Assembly (NCBI GenBank): GCA_016873275.1
Contig: VGXO01000013.1
Coordinates: 1-56,653, forward strand
DNA: 56,653 nucleotides
Reading direction: 5' to 3'
Origin: Phycisphaerae bacterium
Lineage (GTDB): Bacteria > Planctomycetota > Phycisphaerae > Phycisphaerales > SM1A02
Each line of letters starts with the position of its first letter. Position 1 is the first letter of the stretch. The notes below the pieces were generated by a model. The model did not search any database. It worked only from the letters and a program-made list of their open reading frames with translations, and was not told the DNA's origin. Both the position numbers and the translations under genes were made by a program. Shown one piece after another: positions 42,478 to 51,036 of this stretch.

Positions 42478-42918
42478 TCAATGACCGGCGACTTGGGCTC
42501 TATCGGCGAGCCCCCCCGAGTTCCCCCACGCGATGGCGCTCGCGATCGAGAAGCCGCCGCTGTGCGAGAGCGAGAGGTGCCACGAGTCGATCCCGAGGCG
42601 CGCGGCGATCATCCTCGCCTCTCCCCCGAGCCGGACGGTCGGTCGTCCGGACGCCTCGCGCACGACCTCGACGTCGGTCCACGCGATGCCTCCGCGCCAC
42701 CCGGTGCCAAGCGCCTTGAGCACCGCCTCCTTCGCGGCGAACCGCGCCGCGAGCCGCTCGACTCGTCCGGCACCGCCTGCGTCCGACCGCTCCCCCGGCG
42801 TGAAGATGCGCTCGAGGAAGCGATCGCCATGCTCCTCGACCATGCGGGCGATGCGGTAATCCTCGACGAGGTCGATCCCGTGCCCCACGATCCGCGGCGC
42901 CCCGTCACGATCGCTCAT
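42478..42918 (-). CDS. acpS: Holo-[acyl-carrier-protein] synthase
   Basis: 146 aa from the ATG at 42918. AcpS family: IVGHGIDLVEDYRIARMVEEH (first metal Asp in GIDLVE), FLERIFTPGERSDAG and ARFAAKEAVLKALGTGW, where the Glu and Lys are catalytic. SWHLSLSHSGGFSIASAIA completes the fold. It transfers phosphopantetheine from CoA to apo-ACP. Its ATG overlaps the stop of the upstream TIM-barrel gene (ATGA). Confidence 0.94.
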   Translation of the reverse strand: MSDRDGAPRIVGHGIDLVEDYRIARMVEEHGDRFLERIFTPGERSDAGGAGRVERLAARFAAKEAVLKALGTGWRGGIAWTDVEVVREASGRPTVRLGGEARMIAARLGIDSWHLSLSHSGGFSIASAIAWGNSGGLADRAQVAGH

Positions 42919-43694
42919 CGCGGGGTCCTCCCGGAGGACGCGTCCTCCGGAACGCCCGCCGCCTGCCACGCCGCGACCGTCTCGACGATCCCATCGAGGG
43001 GATCGCGCCACTGCCTCGGGTCGATGACGACCGCCGGTCCCTTCCCGGCGACCTCGATCGCCACCCGAAAGCGACGAAGGTCGAGACGACCGTCTCCGCC
43101 GCTCGAGCGAGGCGCGAGGCGCACCCCGTCGCGACCGAGGTCGGCGAGCCGCGCGACCGCGACCTTCGCACCCTGCTCGAGCATCGCCGCGGCGGGATCA
43201 AGCCCCGCCGCGAGGAGCGCCACCGGATCGAGCCCCACGCCGAGCATCGCCGAGTCGCCGGCGGCGCCGAGGGGCAGCTCGTGATCCGCAAGGCACACCC
43301 CCGCCCGCTCGGCGATCGCCAGGAGCGGCGCGACCGCCTCCGGCGCCTCGCGCGGAAGACGCAGGCTCACCGGGACGCGGGCGAAGTCCGCGGCGAACCG
43401 CACCGCCTCCTCGACCGCCGCGACCGCCCGATCCACGCGGGTCGCGTCACGGAAGTGCTCCGGAGGAATGAAGAGGTCGATCCCGACGAGGACGAGCCCG
43501 AGCCGCCGCAGCGATGCCCTCAGGTCCCGCCGGGCGCTCGCGTCGAGCTCCCGCGGGCGCACGCCGGGCATCGTCGCCGACCACTGGACCCCGCGCACGC
43601 TCCGCGCCGCGATCGCCTCGAGCGCCTCGCGCGGCGGAAGCCCGAGCGAGTCGAAGGAAGCGGCGAGGCTTGATCCCTCATGCGGTCCGAGCAT
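42915..43694 (-). CDS. Xylose-isomerase-like TIM-barrel protein
   Basis: 259 aa from the ATG at 43694. The layout (SFDSLGLPPREALEAIAARS, VRGVQWSATMPGVRPREL, then VGIDLFIPPEHFRDAT) fits the sugar phosphate isomerase/epimerase (AP endonuclease family 2) TIM barrel. The region KVAVARLADLGRDGVRLAP is plausible, but several family Glu/His metal ligands are hard to place. Function cannot be named. Its stop overlaps acpS by 4 nt; it heads the long minus-strand run to the aminotransferase. Confidence 0.65.
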   Translation of the reverse strand: MLGPHEGSSLAASFDSLGLPPREALEAIAARSVRGVQWSATMPGVRPRELDASARRDLRASLRRLGLVLVGIDLFIPPEHFRDATRVDRAVAAVEEAVRFAADFARVPVSLRLPREAPEAVAPLLAIAERAGVCLADHELPLGAAGDSAMLGVGLDPVALLAAGLDPAAAMLEQGAKVAVARLADLGRDGVRLAPRSSGGDGRLDLRRFRVAIEVAGKGPAVVIDPRQWRDPLDGIVETVAAWQAAGVPEDASSGRTPR

Positions 43695-43738
43695 CGAGGG
43701 CGAGTGTAAGGGGTGAAGCGAACTCGTAGCATGAGGTC

Positions 43739-44329
43739 GTGGCGCACCTGCCCGACGGCGAACGATCCGACCGCCTGCTCGCCGCGACGCTCGCGGTGGC
43801 GCTGATGCTCTGGCTTGCGTGCGGGATCAGCGTGGCGGTCGCGGCGATCTCGGCATTCCCGGTGCTCGCCGAGCGGGGAGCGACCGTGCCGGGACTCGAG
43901 GCGCTCGCGGCGGGCGATCCGGCGGCGGCGGGGCGGATGGTCGCGGGGTTCGTGATGGACCGCGTCTTCGCGATCACCGACCTGGCGCAGGCGATCCTCG
44001 CGGGAGTGGCGATGCTCCTCGCCACGATCCTCGCCTGGCGCCGCCGGGGCGCGGCGGGCGGACCGACCTCGACCGTCCTGCTGCTCTGCGTCCTCGCGGC
44101 GGCATCGCTCGTCGCGGCGCACGAGGTCGCGATCGCGCCTCCGATGCAGGCGGCGCTCGCGGAGCACCGGGAGCTTGCGATGACCGCGAGGCTCGAGGAT
44201 GCCGAGAGGGCTCGCCGGGCGTTCGACTCGCTCCATGCCCTCGCCGACCGCACCTACGGTCTCCGCCTCCTCGCGGTCGCCGCGGCGTTCCTCCTCCTTC
44301 TCCTTCTCCCTCCCCGGGCGACGCGATGA
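43739..44329 (+). CDS. Four-helix membrane protein (DUF4149-like)
   Basis: 196 aa from a GTG at 43739. Four hydrophobic segments: residues about 13-33, 62-88 (shorter), 98-120 and 174-191. A central helical loop follows the third. The spacing and short loop Ala-rich segments resemble DUF4149/TMEM205-like proteins, but the match is uncertain. Its TGA overlaps the nth ATG (ATGA), so it is likely cotranscribed with nth. Confidence 0.55.
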   Translation: MAHLPDGERSDRLLAATLAVALMLWLACGISVAVAAISAFPVLAERGATVPGLEALAAGDPAAAGRMVAGFVMDRVFAITDLAQAILAGVAMLLATILAWRRRGAAGGPTSTVLLLCVLAAASLVAAHEVAIAPPMQAALAEHRELAMTARLEDAERARRAFDSLHALADRTYGLRLLAVAAAFLLLLLLPPRATR

Positions 44330-45102
44330 AGGAGACGCCCCTGCCGCGGAAGTCGGACGCGAAGCGGGCTCGCGCCGCGGAGATCCTCGCGGCGCTGCGG
44401 GCGCGTCACCCCGACGCGAGGTGCGAGCTCCACTGGACCACGCCGCACGAGCTCCTCGTCGCGACGATCCTCTCCGCGCAGTCGACCGACGTGGGCGTCA
44501 ACAAGGCGACGCCGGGACTCTTCCGGGCGCTGCCGACCCCGGCCGCGCTCGCGGCGGCGGGACCCGCGGGCATCGAGCCTCACGTCCGGACGCTCAACTT
44601 CTTCCGCAACAAGTCGCGGGCGATCGCCGAGAGCATGCAGGCGATCTGCGATCGCTTCGGCGGCGAGGTCCCGCGGACGATGGAGGAGCTCCTCACCCTC
44701 CGCGGGGTCGCGCGGAAGACCGCGAACGTCGTCCTCGGGAACGCCTTCGGGATCAACGAGGGCGTCGTGGTGGACACCCACGTCGCCCGGCTCGCCAAGC
44801 GCTTCGGGCTCACCCGCCACGACGACCCCGCGAAGATCGAGCGCGACTTGATGGCGCTCTTCCCGCGGGAGACCTGGACCGACCTCAGCCACCTCCTCAT
44901 CTTCCACGGTCGACGCGCCTGCAAGGCGCGCGGCGGCTCCTGCGCCGAGGACGCGATCTGTCGCCGCTTCTGCCGCGAGGGGGCTCGCGCGGCCAAGATC
45001 CAGGCGATCCCGGCGAGTCCGGCGACCCCGCCTCGGCGACAGGCGTCGCCCGCCCGATCCGGGTCCGCGACGAGCTCCCGGCGCCGCTCGACCCGCGGCT
45101 GA
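44326..45102 (+). CDS. nth: Endonuclease III (DNA glycosylase/AP lyase)
   Basis: 258 aa from the ATG at 44326. HhH-GPD fold: LLVATILSAQSTDVGVNKAT, LTLRGVARKTANVVL with the catalytic Lys, and VVDTHVARLAKRFGL with the catalytic Asp. The C-terminal cluster cysteines read C-x6-C-x5-C-x3-C, whereas canonical Nth is C-x6-C-x2-C-x5-C. The four cysteines are present but with unusual spacing. A 45-residue Ala/Arg/Ser tail follows. The enzyme removes oxidised pyrimidines from DNA in base-excision repair. Confidence 0.9.
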   Translation: MKETPLPRKSDAKRARAAEILAALRARHPDARCELHWTTPHELLVATILSAQSTDVGVNKATPGLFRALPTPAALAAAGPAGIEPHVRTLNFFRNKSRAIAESMQAICDRFGGEVPRTMEELLTLRGVARKTANVVLGNAFGINEGVVVDTHVARLAKRFGLTRHDDPAKIERDLMALFPRETWTDLSHLLIFHGRRACKARGGSCAEDAICRRFCREGARAAKIQAIPASPATPPRRQASPARSGSATSSRRRSTRG

Positions 45103-45136
45103 TCGTCGGCACTCCGACAGTCCCTCGCCGGCAACG

Positions 45137-46636
45137 CTACTTGTCGTCCACCACGCCGAAGCCTCCGTCCACGCTGACGAAGGTGACGCGGGTGCCGACC
45201 CGCTGCGGGAAGAGGTACTTCACCGGCCCATCGAGGAGGAGTCCGCCGACCCGCCCGAACCGCGGCTCGGGCTCCTCCTTCGTCGGCGGCTCGAAGCGGA
45301 AGAGCTCGAGCCCGCGGTCGTGCCCGACCCAGAGGCTCGATCCCACCGAGAGCAGCGTCCACACCGTGCCCTGCGGCTCCGGCGCCCACTCGAAGGGCGG
45401 CAGACCGGCGACGTTCACGGTGATCCCCTGCTCGTCCTGGTCGATCGTCGCCGAGCCCCAGATCGCCACCGCCTCGCGCTCGGGCGTCGCCGACTGCGCC
45501 TCGGGCTTCCCCGTCCGCTGCGCGCCGCGCAGCGGGTCGTAGACCCACGCCTCCTCGTCGTGCCCGGCGACGACGAGCTTCCCGTCGTGCACCGCGTAGA
45601 CGAGCTCCGACGGCTCGCGGGTCACCGCGAAGAACTCGTCGCCCAGCGTGCCGGGCGTGCCCCGCAGCCGATAGAGCCCGCGACCGAAGCGACCGGCGAC
45701 CGCGAAGACGTTGCCGTCGACCGAGGCGATGTCGAGCGCGCCGAGGATCCGGATGATCTCCGGGTCGCCGAGCTCGCCGTCCTTGATCGGGTAGCCGGTG
45801 ATCGCGACCTCGTCGACCGCCCACAGCACGCCGTCGAGGACGCGGATCCGCGAGACCTTGCCCGGCACCGCCGCCATCGCGATGACCCGCAGGTCGCGAC
45901 CCATGATCCCGACCTCCGCGACCTCGCGATCCTGCAGGACGAAGGCGAGCCCGCCCTCGGGCCCCACGCCCTCCGGGAGCGCCTCGAGCCAGGTCGCGGC
46001 GCCGAGGTACTTCTCGCCCTCGATCCGATGCACGCGACGACCGGTCGCCGCCGCCGGACCTTCCGCGGTCGGCACCACCGGCGAGGAGACCTTCGCGCCC
46101 GCCTCGGCGAGCGACGCGACGAGGCGCGGCGAGCCCGGCGCCGCCAGCGGCACCACGCCGCCGAGCCCGCTCACGAAGATCGTGCCGTCCACCTCCCGGA
46201 CCGAGCGGGGGGCGATCCCGAGGTCCTTCGCGGTCGTCTCGAGCTCGACCTCCGGTCGAAGCGGATCGAGCAGCGAGATCTCGAAGACCGCGGTGTCCTC
46301 GAGCACCGCGAGCATCCGGTCGTCCTCGAGGATCACGAGGTCGCAGAGCGGTCCTCCCTCGCCATCCTCGCGGAGCTCAAGCGTCCGCCGAAGGCGCCCG
46401 GTCGCGGCGTCGAGGACCAGCAGCGACGAGCCGAACCCGCAGTACCACACGTCGCCGTGCACGATCGAGACGTGGTGCGTGCCGCCGGTGCGGTCGAGGA
46501 GCCTCGCCCTCGGCTTGGGCGGCGGACCGAGGTCGCGCGGCTTCGGCGGCGTGAAGCAGCCGCCGAGGAGAAGAACCGCCGGAAGCAGGACGAGCGGGAG
46601 CCGGGCGAACGCGGTGCATCGGGGGACGCTTCGCAT
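45137..46636 (-). CDS. Beta-propeller-like lipoprotein
   Basis: 499 aa; ATG at 46636. Signal peptide with lipobox LLGGC (Cys27), so an envelope lipoprotein is predicted. The mature part shows repeats of about 40-50 residues of the form 'VxVxDGVLWAVxExxxxx', for example VLDGVLWAVDEVAITGY, VDGNVFAVAGRFGRGLYRL and VHDGKLVVAGHDEEAWVYDP. This suggests a WD40/YVTN/PQQ-like propeller. No catalytic or cofactor motif is seen; it may act as a scaffold such as BamB. It is convergent with nth (34 bp between stops). Confidence 0.7.
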   Translation of the reverse strand: MRSVPRCTAFARLPLVLLPAVLLLGGCFTPPKPRDLGPPPKPRARLLDRTGGTHHVSIVHGDVWYCGFGSSLLVLDAATGRLRRTLELREDGEGGPLCDLVILEDDRMLAVLEDTAVFEISLLDPLRPEVELETTAKDLGIAPRSVREVDGTIFVSGLGGVVPLAAPGSPRLVASLAEAGAKVSSPVVPTAEGPAAATGRRVHRIEGEKYLGAATWLEALPEGVGPEGGLAFVLQDREVAEVGIMGRDLRVIAMAAVPGKVSRIRVLDGVLWAVDEVAITGYPIKDGELGDPEIIRILGALDIASVDGNVFAVAGRFGRGLYRLRGTPGTLGDEFFAVTREPSELVYAVHDGKLVVAGHDEEAWVYDPLRGAQRTGKPEAQSATPEREAVAIWGSATIDQDEQGITVNVAGLPPFEWAPEPQGTVWTLLSVGSSLWVGHDRGLELFRFEPPTKEEPEPRFGRVGGLLLDGPVKYLFPQRVGTRVTFVSVDGGFGVVDDK

Positions 46637-46722
46637 CGCCGCAGGGTAGCCCGCGATGGACGACGAGGGCGAGGCGGTCGGCGAGCACGAGAGGAGCCCG
46701 AGTCCACCCGTACACTGCGGCG

Positions 46723-47043
46723 ATGCCGGACTCCCCCCGCCTCCTTAAGCTTCGCGCGATGCTCGACGCCGAGCCCGGGGACTCCTTCTGCCTCTACGCG
46801 ATCGCCCAGGAGTGCACGAGGCTCGACCGCCACGCCGAGGCGATCGACTGGTTCGACCGCACCATCGCCGCCGACCCCCGCCACGCCTACGCCCGCTTCC
46901 ACAAGGCCCGCCTCCTCGAGCGGCTCGGTCGCGCCGCCGACGCCCGCCGCGAGCTCGAGCTCGGGCTCGCCGCGGCGAGGGCAAGCGGCGACGAGAAGGC
47001 GGCGAACGAGATCGCCGGCGCCCTCGCGGCGATGCCGGCATGA
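46723..47043 (+). CDS. Small TPR protein
   Basis: 106 aa from the ATG at 46723. It consists of tetratricopeptide-like helices: LRAMLDAEPGDSFCLYAIAQE, RHAEAIDWFDRTIAADPRHA and LERLGRAADARRELELGLAA. No signal peptide; cytoplasmic. Its TGA overlaps the start of the RecX-like gene (ATGA), giving translational coupling. Partner unknown. Confidence 0.75.
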   Translation: MPDSPRLLKLRAMLDAEPGDSFCLYAIAQECTRLDRHAEAIDWFDRTIAADPRHAYARFHKARLLERLGRAADARRELELGLAAARASGDEKAANEIAGALAAMPA

Positions 47044-47525
47044 TCCGCTCGAAGCGCTCCGCGCCCGCGAAGTCGAAGCCGACGTCGAAGTCGAGCTCGA
47101 AGACGGCAACGAGGACGACGACGCTCGCTCGCGCCAGGAACTCGATCGCCTCGCGCGTGCAGGCGGTGGCGATCGATCCGCAGGATCCCGCCGAGGCGAC
47201 GGTGCTCGTCGGCGGTCGCGTCGTCCTGCGGGCGGCGATCCTCGACCTCGACGAGCTCGGCGTCCGCGCGGGGGTCGCGTGGTCGGCGGTCCTCAAGCGA
47301 CGGATCGAGCAGTCAGGCGCGGTGCGGCAGGCGCGATCCGACGCGCTTGAACTCCTCGCGGACTCGCCCCGCGGGGAGCCCGCCCTGCGGCGGGCGCTCG
47401 CGCGGCAAGGGCACGCCCCCGCAAGCGTCGCCGCGGCGATCAAGGCACTCCGCGAGGAGGGCTGGATCGCGACCGCCGCGACGACCCGGCGCGGCGTGAA
47501 GTCCCGGCGAAGATCCTCGGCGTGA
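47040..47525 (+). CDS. RecX-like regulatory protein, single-repeat form
   Basis: 161 aa from the ATG at 47040. The first 30 residues are Lys/Ser/Thr-rich and basic. After AVAIDPQDPAEATVLVGGRVV comes a helical region (VRQARSDALELLADSPRGEP, ALRRALARQGHAPASVAAAI, KALREEGWIA) that resembles one RecX triple-helix repeat. RecX proteins usually have about three repeats and inhibit RecA. This one is short, so RecA binding is an inference. No recA lies in the window. Confidence 0.55.
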   Translation: MIRSKRSAPAKSKPTSKSSSKTATRTTTLARARNSIASRVQAVAIDPQDPAEATVLVGGRVVLRAAILDLDELGVRAGVAWSAVLKRRIEQSGAVRQARSDALELLADSPRGEPALRRALARQGHAPASVAAAIKALREEGWIATAATTRRGVKSRRRSSA

Positions 47526-47590
47526 GACGCGAGGCGTGAGGCGCGCGACCCGCGGCAGCGACCGCGTCGCCGACGCTACCATCCGCCACG

Positions 47591-48163
47591 ATGCTCTCGC
47601 CCCGATCGAACGCCCTCGTCCCGGCGCTTGCGACGTCCCTGCTCGTCGCCTGCACGGGTCGCCTCAACGAGGCGGAGGGACCCATGGGCGCATCGCTTCC
47701 GGATCTCTCCCCGACGGTGCCCCCGACCGCCGAGACCGCGCCGCCCGAGGTCGATGCGTCGTGGCGACCGAGCGTCGTCGATCGCTCGCAGTGGACCGTC
47801 GTCGAGATCGCCGCGCCGCGAGGGCAGGTCGAGACGAACCCGACCCCCGCGTTCGAGGTCGTCGTGATGCCGGGTCGGAGTGCCCCGAGCGACGCGATGC
47901 CGACCGCCGGCTCCGCGGTCTCGGTCTCCGAGGATGGCGGTCGCGTCGCGCTCGAAGGGGTCGCGGATCCCTTCCGAAGCGCCTGGAGCCTGATCGAGTC
48001 GCCCTACGGGCTCGTCGTGCGACCGCCGTGGGCGAGGGTCATCGGACCTCGTCCGGCGTACTCGGTCACCGCGGCACCGTCGACCGCTGGAGCGTCCGCG
48101 GCGGCGATCGTGCGCGAGCCGACCGGCGCCGAGCCGCCCGCGTCGGACGACGCGGCGCCATGA
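47591..48163 (+). CDS. Lipoprotein of unknown function
   Basis: 190 aa from the ATG at 47591. Signal peptide with lipobox LLVAC (Cys21). The mature part is Pro/Ala/Thr-rich with short beta-like segments (WTVVEIAAP, FEVVVMPG, GLVVRPPWARVIG) and no recognised domain. It overlaps the rhodanese start by 4 nt (ATGA), so the two genes are coupled. Confidence 0.65.
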   Translation: MLSPRSNALVPALATSLLVACTGRLNEAEGPMGASLPDLSPTVPPTAETAPPEVDASWRPSVVDRSQWTVVEIAAPRGQVETNPTPAFEVVVMPGRSAPSDAMPTAGSAVSVSEDGGRVALEGVADPFRSAWSLIESPYGLVVRPPWARVIGPRPAYSVTAAPSTAGASAAAIVREPTGAEPPASDDAAP

Positions 48164-48549
48164 TGCACGGCTCGCGCGACGGCACTCCCGGCCCGCCGCC
48201 GCCCCGCGCCGGACTCGAGGTCTCCGCGGTGCAGGTCGCCCGGGCGATCGCCGAACGCGAGCCATTGATCCTCGTCGACTGCCGCACCGAGGAGGAGCGA
48301 CGGATCGCCTCGATCGCCGGCAGCGTCCACGTCCCGATGTCGGCGGCGGCGGAACTCGTCGCGGAGCTCCTCGAGGAGCATGGCGAGGTTCCCGCGATGC
48401 CGCCGGTCGTGGTCCACTGCCACCACGGCATGCGCAGCCTCCGGATGGTCTGCGAGCTCCACGCCCGTGGACTTCCCAACGCCCGCTCGATGGCGGGCGG
48501 GATCCACCAGTGGTCGCTCCTCGTCGACCGCTCGGTGCCCACCTACTGA
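48160..48549 (+). CDS. Rhodanese-like sulfurtransferase
   Basis: 129 aa; starts at the first of two adjacent ATGs (48160, 48163). Rhodanese features are LILVDCRTEEERRIASIAGS near the front and the active-site loop VVHCHHGMRSLRM. The catalytic Cys is in CHHGMRS, the six-residue loop typical of single-domain rhodaneses. It moves sulfur, often thiosulfate- or persulfide-derived. It lies between a lipoprotein gene and cdsA. Confidence 0.87.
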   Translation: MMHGSRDGTPGPPPPRAGLEVSAVQVARAIAEREPLILVDCRTEEERRIASIAGSVHVPMSAAAELVAELLEEHGEVPAMPPVVVHCHHGMRSLRMVCELHARGLPNARSMAGGIHQWSLLVDRSVPTY

Positions 48550-48569
48550 GCCCCGCCCGGATCGATCGC

Positions 48570-49487
48570 GTGCTGAAGCATCGACTGCTGACCGGCTCGC
48601 TCCTCATCGCCCTCCTCGTGGGCGTGACCTGGCTCGATGGTCGCGTCGGCGGCGCGTTCGTCTCGATCGAGGCATGGCAGCGCGCCTTCGGCGCGGGCGC
48701 GACGCCGCCGCGCGGCGCGGTGATCGTCGCCTTCACGCTGCTCCTCGTCGCGCCGCTGCTTGGGCTCGAGATCGGTCGCCTGCTTCGCGCCTGCGGCAGC
48801 GTGGTGCCGGCGTCGATCGTCGCCGTCGGCGTCCCGCTCCTCGCGGCGGCAGTCCTCCTCGCCGGCACCGCCGGCGCCGGCGCGGCGCCCGCGCTCCTCC
48901 CGATCGCCGCGGCGATCGCGGTCGGACTCGCCGCGCTCCTCGCCTCGGCACGACCGGGCGCGTTCCTCCCCGCGGTGCAGTCGGTCGGCGGCACGGTGCT
49001 CGCGGCGGTCTACGCGGGCGGATGCCTCGGCGGATGGCTTCTTCTTCGCCAAGGTCACTCCGCGTGGATCCTTGGCGGCGCGGTCCTCCTCGTGAAGAGC
49101 TCGGACATCGGGGCGTACTTCACCGGCATCACCCTCGGGCGTCGCAAGTTGATCCCGTGGCTCAGTCCGGGCAAGACCTGGGAGGGCACCGCGGGCGGCA
49201 TCCTCCTCGCGATGCTCGTCGGGTGGATCTGGGCGTCGTGGTCCGCGGGAGCGCCGAACCCCGCCGACCGCGTCGCTCCTGCCCTCGGGATCGCGCTCGG
49301 CGCGGTGCTTGCGGTCGCGGGTCAGGCGGGCGACCTCGCCGAGAGCCTCCTCAAGCGCGCCGCCGGGGCGAAGGACTCCGGGAACACCCTGCCGGGGCTC
49401 GGCGGCGTCTTCGACGTGATGGACTCTCTGCTCCCCGCCGGGGTGATCCTGCCGCTCGTCCTTCTCGCGGCGGTCTCCGCAGGCTGA
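48570..49487 (+). CDS. cdsA: CDP-diacylglycerol synthase
   Basis: 305 aa from the GTG at 48570, 20 nt after the rhodanese stop; an upstream GTG at 48510 would overlap that gene. At least eight hydrophobic segments and the cytidylyltransferase signature near the end: AESLLKRAAGAKDSGNTLPG followed by LGGVFDVMDS. The invariant His of PGHGG is Leu here (PGLGG), and the Arg of FDRxD is Val (FDVMD). The earlier SSDIGAYFTGITLGR and SPGKTWEG blocks are standard. It makes CDP-diacylglycerol from CTP and phosphatidate for membrane lipids. Confidence 0.9.
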   Translation: MLKHRLLTGSLLIALLVGVTWLDGRVGGAFVSIEAWQRAFGAGATPPRGAVIVAFTLLLVAPLLGLEIGRLLRACGSVVPASIVAVGVPLLAAAVLLAGTAGAGAAPALLPIAAAIAVGLAALLASARPGAFLPAVQSVGGTVLAAVYAGGCLGGWLLLRQGHSAWILGGAVLLVKSSDIGAYFTGITLGRRKLIPWLSPGKTWEGTAGGILLAMLVGWIWASWSAGAPNPADRVAPALGIALGAVLAVAGQAGDLAESLLKRAAGAKDSGNTLPGLGGVFDVMDSLLPAGVILPLVLLAAVSAG

Positions 49488-49617
49488 GCAGGCGCCGACG
49501 CCGGACAAGTCTCGCGTGAATCCTCCGGACTCGGACCTCCCGCCGCAGGCGGGCTCGCGGTACGATCGGCGGTTCGCGTCGTTTCCGCCGAAGACCCCGC
49601 CCCCACCGGATCCGCCC

Positions 49618-50367
49618 ATGAGCCTGATGAGGCAGCTTCTGACCCTCCACCGGGTGAACACCCAAGTGACCGGTCTCAGGCAGCGGCTCGATTCGGCGCA
49701 GCGGTTCCTCGACGCACAGCAACGGACCTTGAACGAGCTCCTCCAGCAGGGCGAGGAGCTCCGCCGCCAGATGCGGCAGCTCGAGGCGACCACCGCCAAC
49801 CTCGAGACCGAGGGGAAGAGTCACGCCGAGCGCATCGAGAAGCTCCGCACCGACCTCAACTCCTCGAAGAACGACCGCCAGTACCAGGCGATCCTCGCGG
49901 ACATGAAGTCGCTGCAGGCGAAGCGCGACGAGCTTGACGCCACCGCGATCGGACACATGGACCGCGTCGAGGCGCTCCGGACCCAGCTCGCCACCCTGCA
50001 GGGCTCGATCGACGAGCGCACCACCCTCCGCGACCGCGCGAAGTCGGAGCTCGACCAGCGGGTCGCCGACGTGAGCACCCGGCTCTCCGAGCTCGAGACG
50101 GAGCGGGAGATCGCCGCCCGCGCCGTGCCCGCGGACGCCCGCAAGACCTTCGAGCGCGTCGCCAAGGAGACCGAGGGCGAGGCGATGGCGCCGGTCATCG
50201 AGGTGAGCCGCCGGCACCGCGAGTACGCCTGCGGCGCGTGCAACCTCGAGATCCCCAAGGAGTCCTTCTCGAAGCTCTCGGGGACCGGGGAGTCGCTCGT
50301 CCAGTGCAAGGCGTGCGCGAGGATCCTCTACATCGACGAGGACGCCCAGGTCGCCGTCGGCGAGTGA
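49618..50367 (+). CDS. Coiled-coil protein with C-terminal C4 zinc ribbon
   Basis: 249 aa from the ATG at 49618 (a GTG at 49516 would add 34 Pro-rich residues). Residues about 10-190 form a long coiled coil. The C-terminus has CGACNLEI...CKACARILY (two CxxC pairs), the C4-type zinc ribbon (PF02591-like, CdsZ-type). Such proteins are common; some have been tied to cell-wall or secretion functions. The NDRQYQAILADMK motif is well kept. Upstream 130 bp has no gene. Confidence 0.85.
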   Translation: MSLMRQLLTLHRVNTQVTGLRQRLDSAQRFLDAQQRTLNELLQQGEELRRQMRQLEATTANLETEGKSHAERIEKLRTDLNSSKNDRQYQAILADMKSLQAKRDELDATAIGHMDRVEALRTQLATLQGSIDERTTLRDRAKSELDQRVADVSTRLSELETEREIAARAVPADARKTFERVAKETEGEAMAPVIEVSRRHREYACGACNLEIPKESFSKLSGTGESLVQCKACARILYIDEDAQVAVGE

Positions 50368-50453
50368 CCGCGAGAGCGACGCGGGCGCCGCCGACGACTT
50401 CATCCGGTCCCGCCGTCGATCCAACCCGTCCGCGCGAGGACGCCTCCTCACCA

Positions 50454-50567
50454 GACTTGACCAGAGGTTCGACCCGAGACTCGACCGGAGCTTCGACCGG
50501 AGACTCAACCCGAGACTCGAATGAAGACTTGGTCGGAGACTCGACCGGAGCTTTCATCGGAGATTCT
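50454..50567 (+). repeat. 12-bp tandem repeat ending in a ribosome-binding site
   Basis: Nine units of 12 bp (50454-50561), consensus GACTCGACCGGA, plus a partial tenth. Most units contribute a GGAG or close relative at the unit junction. The last one (GGAG, 50558-50561) lies 8 nt before the ATG of the CoxG-like gene at the normal Shine-Dalgarno distance. The 12-bp period keeps frame, but the translated four-residue repeat (DSTG-like) is not credible as a gene. Confidence 0.8.
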
Positions 50568-50569
50568 TC

Positions 50570-51025
50570 ATGGCCGCGATTCCTCCCTTCCTCGGCGACA
50601 CCACCCTCCCCTTCCCGCCCCCGGCGGTCCGCGATGCCCTCGTCGGGCTCGAGGGCGTCGCGCGGAACATGGGGGACGTGACGAGCGTCGAGCGGGTCGA
50701 TGCGCGGACGCTGAAGCTGGTGGTGCGGCCGGGCTTCTCCTTCATCCGCGGGACGCTGCGGGTGACCATGACGATCGACGAGGTCGAGCCGGGACGCAAG
50801 CTCGTGCAGACCGCGAAGAGCGAGGGGATCGGTCTCTCGATGACGATCGAGAGCGCCATCACCCTCGAGCCCGCGGGCACCGGCACCAAGGCGTCGTGGG
50901 AGGCGCGGGTCGTCGAGCGGAAGGGTCTTGTCTCCGCGATCGGCGCGTCGCTCATTCAAGCCGCCGCGAACAAGGTCCTCGAGGACGGCTGGAACGCGGT
51001 GCGGAAGACGCTCGGCGCGGGCTGA
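50570..51025 (+). CDS. CoxG/SRPBCC-like protein
   Basis: 151 aa from the ATG at 50570, with the last repeat unit providing GGAG. SRPBCC (START-like) fold with LGDTTLPFPPPAVRDALVGL, RGTLRVTMTIDEVEPGRKLV, SMTIESAITLEPAGTGTKAS and a C-terminal amphipathic helix. It resembles the CoxG family (carbon monoxide dehydrogenase subunit G-like), which binds hydrophobic ligands. No CO dehydrogenase gene is present, so the name does not imply CO oxidation. Array A follows immediately. Confidence 0.7.
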   Translation: MAAIPPFLGDTTLPFPPPAVRDALVGLEGVARNMGDVTSVERVDARTLKLVVRPGFSFIRGTLRVTMTIDEVEPGRKLVQTAKSEGIGLSMTIESAITLEPAGTGTKASWEARVVERKGLVSAIGASLIQAAANKVLEDGWNAVRKTLGAG

Positions 51026-51036
51026 TCGCCTGACGA

